DNA of 9,847 nt from Methyloceanibacter sp. (GTDB lineage Bacteria > Pseudomonadota > Alphaproteobacteria > Rhizobiales > Methyloligellaceae), in assembly GCA_022865725.1 (NCBI GenBank), contig JALHTP010000314.1:1-9847 (forward strand), read 5' to 3'. The position numbers were made by a program, and so were the translations under genes. Positions 7,004-9,847 of the stretch are shown here, one piece after another. A model generated the notes under the pieces. It worked only from the letters and a program-made list of their open reading frames with translations, had not been told where the DNA came from and did not search any database. The stretch's first letter is position 1; each line of letters begins with the position of its first letter.

Positions 7004-7008
7004 TCCTC
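7004..7008 (-). promoter_or_regulatory. Ribosome binding site of ptsP
   Basis: The minus strand reads GAGGA followed by 9 bases and then the ATG at 6994. This decides between that ATG and an in-frame TTG 39 bases upstream, which has no comparable sequence. Confidence 0.6.
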
Positions 7009-7114
7009 GCCGGCCGGCGGAGCGGCGGACCAAGCAGCGTCGGAAGCTTCAGGCTAGCCGCCAAAATCCCCAGGGCGCTACCAGCGGAGCCGATGGCGCT
7101 CTAAGGTCCCTTTT

Positions 7115-7163
7115 GAGCATGATCTTATCGGAAATCCGGTTTCTACTTTTCCGGATCATGCTC
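7115..7163. repeat. Hyphomicrobiales-type palindromic dispersed repeat between lysC and ptsP
   Basis: Perfect 10-base arms, GAGCATGATC at 7115-7124 and GATCATGCTC at 7154-7163, are followed inward by a second stem: CGGAAA at 7129-7134 pairs with TTTCCG at 7148-7153, leaving a 4-base bulge (TTAT) on one side and a 13-base loop. From memory, near-identical units starting AGAGCATGATCCGGAAAAGT are very common between genes in Bradyrhizobium and relatives. On the minus strand AAAAGG follows. It lies directly after lysC and could end or stabilise its message; there is no T-run. The remaining bases up to the ptsP start show no promoter I can identify. Confidence 0.8.
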
Positions 7164-8464
7164 TAGCGGCTGTCCAATCCGAACAAGGAATGCAAGGTCC
7201 GCACCGCAAGCTCGGCATAGGCCGCGTCGATCAATACGCTGATTTTGATCTCGGATGTGGAGATCGCCTCGATATTGATGCCTTTTTCGGCAAGGGCGCT
7301 GAACATTTGCGCGGCAACCCCGGCGTGGCTCCGCATGCCGACACCTATCGCCGACACCTTGGCGATGTCGGTTGAGCCACGCAAGTCCAAATAACCGATC
7401 TGGTCCTTGGCTTTGCGCAAGACTTCCAGCGCCCGGTCAAGATCGGCGCTCTGCACCGTGAAGGTGAGATCGGTATAGCGTCCGTCTTCGGAGACGTTCT
7501 GCACGATCATATCGACATTGATATTGGCTTCGGCGAGCGGACAGAAGACCTGCGCCGCGACTCCTGGCTTGTCGGCGATCTTGAGCAGCGTCACCTTGGC
7601 CTCGTCTCGCGCATAGGCAATTCCACTGACGACGTTCTGCTCCACGATCTCATCCTCATGGCAAACGAGTGTTCCAAGTCCGCCCCCGGGCTCGGCATGC
7701 TTCTTCCCGCCAAGGTCCGGGGGATCGAAGCTCGAGCGAACCAGGACGCGAACGCCCCTCTGCATGGCGAGCTCGACCGAGCGGGTCTGCAGCACCTTGG
7801 CCCCTTGCGAGGCCATTTCCAGCATTTCTTCGTAGGAGATTCGGTCGAGCCGGTGGGCCTTCGGCACCACCCTCGGGTCGGTGGTGTAGACGCCGTCCAC
7901 ATCGGTATAGATGTCGCAGCGCTCGGCCCCAAGCGCCGCGGCGAGCGCGACCGCGCTCGTATCCGAGCCGCCGCGCCCAAGCGTCGAGATGCGATTGCCG
8001 GGAGCGATCCCCTGGAAACCGGCGATCACCGCGACCTCGCCTTCGGTCATTCGCGCCCTGAGCTCGTCCACGGCAAGCCCCGTGATGCGGGCGGCGCGAT
8101 GCGCAGTGTCGGTATGAAGCGGGATCTGCCAGCCTTGCCAGGATCTTGCCCGCATTCCCAAAGATTGCAATACAAGCGCAAGCAGCCCCGAGGTGACCTG
8201 CTCGCCGGAGGACACCACCGCGTCGTATTCGCGCCCGTCATATTGGGCCGAGGCCTCGCCGCCATTCTTCTTCTGGCGCTCCTTGAAGCCCCACGCCTGC
8301 TCGACCCAGGCGACAAGCTGGTTGGTCTGGCCGGCCATGGCCGAGACCACGACGGCGCAAGCGTGTCCGTCGTCGACCTCGCGCTTCACATGCGCGGCGA
8401 CGTTGCGGATCCGGTCGATGTCGGCGACCGAGGTGCCGCCGAATTTCAAGACCAACAGGGCCAT
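7163..8464 (-). CDS. lysC: Aspartate kinase
   Basis: Aspartokinase phosphorylates L-aspartate with ATP, the first step toward lysine, threonine, methionine and diaminopimelate. The protein has 433 residues. The kinase domain contains KFGGTSVADIDRIRNV from residue 7, the REYDAVVSSGEQVTSGLL block at 78-95, STLGRGGSDTSAVALAAAL at 160-178 and DIYTDVDGVYTTDPR at 184-198. Two ACT domains at about 290-350 and 368-430 (with SEIKISVLID at 404-413) are the usual sites of feedback control by lysine and/or threonine. Which amino acid inhibits it cannot be read from the sequence. The ATG at 8464 matches the family start; a TTG four codons upstream is less likely. GGATGAGG lies just before the ATG. The gene diverges from ubiG, and its TAG stop overlaps the start of a palindromic repeat. 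No frameshift or missing motif was seen. Confidence 0.97.
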   Translation of the reverse strand: MALLVLKFGGTSVADIDRIRNVAAHVKREVDDGHACAVVVSAMAGQTNQLVAWVEQAWGFKERQKKNGGEASAQYDGREYDAVVSSGEQVTSGLLALVLQSLGMRARSWQGWQIPLHTDTAHRAARITGLAVDELRARMTEGEVAVIAGFQGIAPGNRISTLGRGGSDTSAVALAAALGAERCDIYTDVDGVYTTDPRVVPKAHRLDRISYEEMLEMASQGAKVLQTRSVELAMQRGVRVLVRSSFDPPDLGGKKHAEPGGGLGTLVCHEDEIVEQNVVSGIAYARDEAKVTLLKIADKPGVAAQVFCPLAEANINVDMIVQNVSEDGRYTDLTFTVQSADLDRALEVLRKAKDQIGYLDLRGSTDIAKVSAIGVGMRSHAGVAAQMFSALAEKGINIEAISTSEIKISVLIDAAYAELAVRTLHSLFGLDSR

Positions 8465-8481
8465 GGCCTCATCCAAGATCG

Positions 8482-8496
8482 GGGCTAAAGGAGCCC
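8482..8496. repeat. Small hairpin in the lysC leader
   Basis: Arms GGGCT (8482-8486) and AGCCC (8492-8496) enclose a 5-base loop. It lies 18 bases upstream of the lysC ATG on the minus strand. It is short and may be chance, but it follows the stronger hairpin at 8509-8531. Confidence 0.35.
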
Positions 8497-8508
8497 AAAC
8501 ATTAAGAG

Positions 8509-8531
8509 GGCCGGCCCTGATTGGGCCGGCC
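8509..8531. repeat. Strong GC hairpin in the lysC-ubiG intergenic region
   Basis: Perfect 9-base arms, GGCCGGCCC at 8509-8517 and GGGCCGGCC at 8523-8531, enclose TGATT. Each arm contains the palindrome GGCCGGCC. On the plus strand the stem is followed by GGAAAAAAG. On the minus strand, in the direction of lysC, TTTTTT comes before the stem and not after it. So this is not a standard terminator for either strand. It lies 45-67 bases upstream of lysC and about 100 bases upstream of ubiG. It could be a leader RNA structure or a protein binding site. Confidence 0.6.
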
Positions 8532-8592
8532 GGAAAAAAGCTGGCTCTTCATACTGATTGGAGCCGCCGCCCGCAACATGGCTCTGGGCTCC

Positions 8593-8621
8593 TTGACAGG
8601 TGGTGAAGGCGGACGGCCAAT
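8593..8621 (+). promoter_or_regulatory. Candidate sigma-70 promoter of ubiG
   Basis: A perfect TTGACA (8593-8598) is followed after 17 bases by GCCAAT (8616-8621), which matches three of six positions of TATAAT. Transcription would then start about at the ubiG ATG at 8628. The -10 match is weak, so this is tentative. Confidence 0.3.
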
Positions 8622-8627
8622 GCCCTT

Positions 8628-9377
8628 ATGGCGCAGGCCCCCGACAGCTCGACCACGCTCGACGCCGAGGAGGTGGCGCGCTTCGCCAAGCTTGCGGGCG
8701 AATGGTGGGATGCCAACGGGCCGTTCAAGCCGCTGCATCGCATCAATCCGGTTCGACTGACCTATATCCGCGACCAGCTCTGCCTGAAATTCGGCCGCGA
8801 CAAGAAGGCGGCCGGGAGCCTCAAAGGCTTGTCGGTGCTGGATATCGGTTGCGGCGGTGGGCTCGTCGCCGAGCCTTTGACCCGGCTCGGCGCCACGGTA
8901 ACCGGCATAGACCCCGCGCCCGAGAACATCGCGGCGGCCAAGGCGCATGCCGAAGGGGGTGGGCTCGACATTAATTACCGGGCCGAGACCGCCGAGTCGC
9001 TGGCTGCGGAGGGCACGGGTTTCGATGCCGTGCTCCTGCTCGAGGTGATCGAGCACGTGCCCGACGTTCCTCTCTTCCTCAAAGCGGTAGCGCCTTTGGT
9101 GAAGCCAGGCGGGGTGATGATCCTGTCCACGCTGAACCGCACCTTCAAGGCCTACGCGCTCGCCATTATCGGCGCGGAGCTGATCCTGCGCTGGCTGCCC
9201 GCCGGCACCCATGACTGGGACCGCTTCGTCACGCCCGATGAGCTGGCAGCAGCGCTGCGAGGCGCGGGCCTCGACGTCACCGACAGGACTGGCATGGTCT
9301 ACCACCCGCTCGCCGACGAATGGCGGCTCTCCTCAGACAAAGACGTGAATTATTTCGCGACCGCGGCCCGGAGCTAA
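8628..9377 (+). CDS. ubiG: Ubiquinone biosynthesis O-methyltransferase
   Basis: UbiG uses S-adenosylmethionine for both O-methylation steps in ubiquinone synthesis and works at the inner membrane with other Ubi proteins. The protein has 249 residues, the usual size. Family blocks are visible: FAKLAGEWWDANGPFKPLHRINPVRL (two overlapping parts, about 19-44), the SAM-binding loop VLDIGCGGG at 70-78, the acidic end of the next strand in GIDPAPENI (93-101), LEVIEHVPD at 138-146, STLNRTFKAYALAIIGAEL at 167-185, and THDWDRFVTPDEL at 194-206. The ATG at 8628 is the first possible start, because an in-frame TGA lies 24 bases upstream. There is no Shine-Dalgarno sequence before it. It diverges from lysC, a common arrangement in the order, and ends 4 bases from the convergent L,D-transpeptidase gene. 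Confidence 0.96.
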   Translation: MAQAPDSSTTLDAEEVARFAKLAGEWWDANGPFKPLHRINPVRLTYIRDQLCLKFGRDKKAAGSLKGLSVLDIGCGGGLVAEPLTRLGATVTGIDPAPENIAAAKAHAEGGGLDINYRAETAESLAAEGTGFDAVLLLEVIEHVPDVPLFLKAVAPLVKPGGVMILSTLNRTFKAYALAIIGAELILRWLPAGTHDWDRFVTPDELAAALRGAGLDVTDRTGMVYHPLADEWRLSSDKDVNYFATAARS

Positions 9378-9381
9378 GGCT

Positions 9382-9847
9382 TCAGTAGCCGCGGGGGGCT
9401 ACGCCGCGCGGCTGATATCTGTAATTGCCGCGGGGCGCGTAGTAGCCTTGGGGACCATCGGGCTGGAACCAGCGGCGCCCGAACAGCCCGCGACGCCTCT
9501 GGGGTTGCGGCTGAGCATAATAACTGCCGCCATCGAACCATGGGACTCCGTACCCGGGGGGTAGCTTGCCGGGGCTCGCCACCTTCGGGCCCTCGCCGCC
9601 GGGCGTCGTGCCGCTCAGCACCACCTGGACATTCTCCATACCGCTCGCCTTCACTAGTTCGAACAGCGTAGTGGCATTCGGAGGAGAGAGACGCACGCAG
9701 CCATGCGAGGCGGGTTTGCCCAGATTCTTCACATCCAGGCTGCCATGGATGGCATGACCATCCTTCATAAAGAAAATAGCATGCGGCATGGGAGCGTTGT
9801 CCCACTCCTTGCTGTACCAAATCTCATTCATAGACGTGGCACCATAA
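9382..9847 (-). CDS. L,D-transpeptidase (YkuD family), C-terminal part, start outside window
   Basis: YkuD-type L,D-transpeptidases make 3-3 cross-links in peptidoglycan or attach proteins to it, in the periplasm, using a catalytic Cys. Counting from an internal ATG at 9831, the motif reads HAIHGS with His29, then PASHGCVRLSP with His43 and Cys45, matching the HGS...SHGC(V/I)R signature. The frame continues upstream of that ATG to the right edge, with codons for Y-G-A-T-S that run into MNEIWYSKEWDNAPMPHAIFF, typical of the middle of this domain. The true start and any signal peptide are therefore outside. After the domain (about residue 75) comes a tail of about 75 residues rich in Gly, Pro, Tyr, Arg and Gln, including RRRGLFGRRWF. 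The gene converges on ubiG with a 4-base gap and no terminator between them. Confidence 0.92.
   Translation of the reverse strand, partial: YGATSMNEIWYSKEWDNAPMPHAIFFMKDGHAIHGSLDVKNLGKPASHGCVRLSPPNATTLFELVKASGMENVQVVLSGTTPGGEGPKVASPGKLPPGYGVPWFDGGSYYAQPQPQRRRGLFGRRWFQPDGPQGYYAPRGNYRYQPRGVAPRGY

Noticed and set aside
8505..8580. Leader peptide or lysine riboswitch controlling lysC
   Set aside because: The short frame through the hairpin has a single Lys codon and no run of regulatory codons. The leader is also too short and lacks the multi-helix layout of a lysine riboswitch.
8502..9305. Minus-strand frame of 267 codons over ubiG, ending in the lysC leader
   Set aside because: It is antisense to ubiG, which has all its motifs. 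Its last codons run through the 8509-8531 hairpin by chance.
1..9847. A defence, mobile or biosynthetic system
   Set aside because: No CRISPR repeats, transposase, integrase, toxin-antitoxin, restriction or secondary-metabolite genes are visible. Every large gene but one is a known core gene or belongs to a widespread family.

Overview
The window is a G+C-rich chromosomal segment that looks like a member of the Alphaproteobacteria, order Hyphomicrobiales (Rhizobiales). The grounds are the gene set and order (DUF4167, prmC, prfA, ptsP and lysC on one strand, ubiG diverging from lysC), protein sequences typical of that order, and an imperfect palindrome of the GAGCATGATC...GATCATGCTC type that I recall as widely dispersed in Bradyrhizobium-like genomes. 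It is mainly a core housekeeping region. I see no CRISPR array, transposase, phage gene, toxin-antitoxin pair, tRNA or rRNA.

Layout, left to right. At 1-222 (minus) is the N-terminal part of a MarC-family membrane protein that runs off the left edge. A 285-base gap with two hairpins separates it from a DUF4167 protein at 508-1119 (minus), which has a Gly/Arg-rich disordered tail. A gap of about 430 bases without a convincing gene follows. Then come prmC (1547-2419), prfA (2412-3506), a RodZ-like helix-turn-helix/transmembrane protein with a long Pro/Gln-rich linker (3528-4610), ptsP (4736-6994) and lysC (7163-8464), all on the minus strand. ubiG (8628-9377) is on the plus strand, divergent from lysC. 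An L,D-transpeptidase (9382-9847, minus) converges on ubiG and is cut by the right edge before its start.

How the genes work together. prfA and prmC overlap by 8 bases and form a functional pair: RF1 terminates translation at UAA/UAG, and PrmC methylates the Gln of its GGQ motif. The RodZ-like gene ends 21 bases before prfA, so it is probably in the same transcript. ptsP encodes EI-Ntr, first enzyme of the nitrogen phosphotransferase system. lysC starts the Asp-family amino acid pathway (Lys, Thr, Met, diaminopimelate), and ubiG acts in ubiquinone synthesis. The RodZ-like protein and the L,D-transpeptidase both suggest envelope functions, but nothing links them beyond proximity.

No clear new system is present. 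The points most worth a second look are the RodZ-like protein with its Trp-punctuated Pro/Gln repeats beside prfA, the palindromic repeat that overlaps the lysC stop codon, the two stacked hairpins in the lysC leader, the RGG-like tail of the DUF4167 protein, and a small upstream reading frame with a hairpin just before the DUF4167 ribosome binding site.
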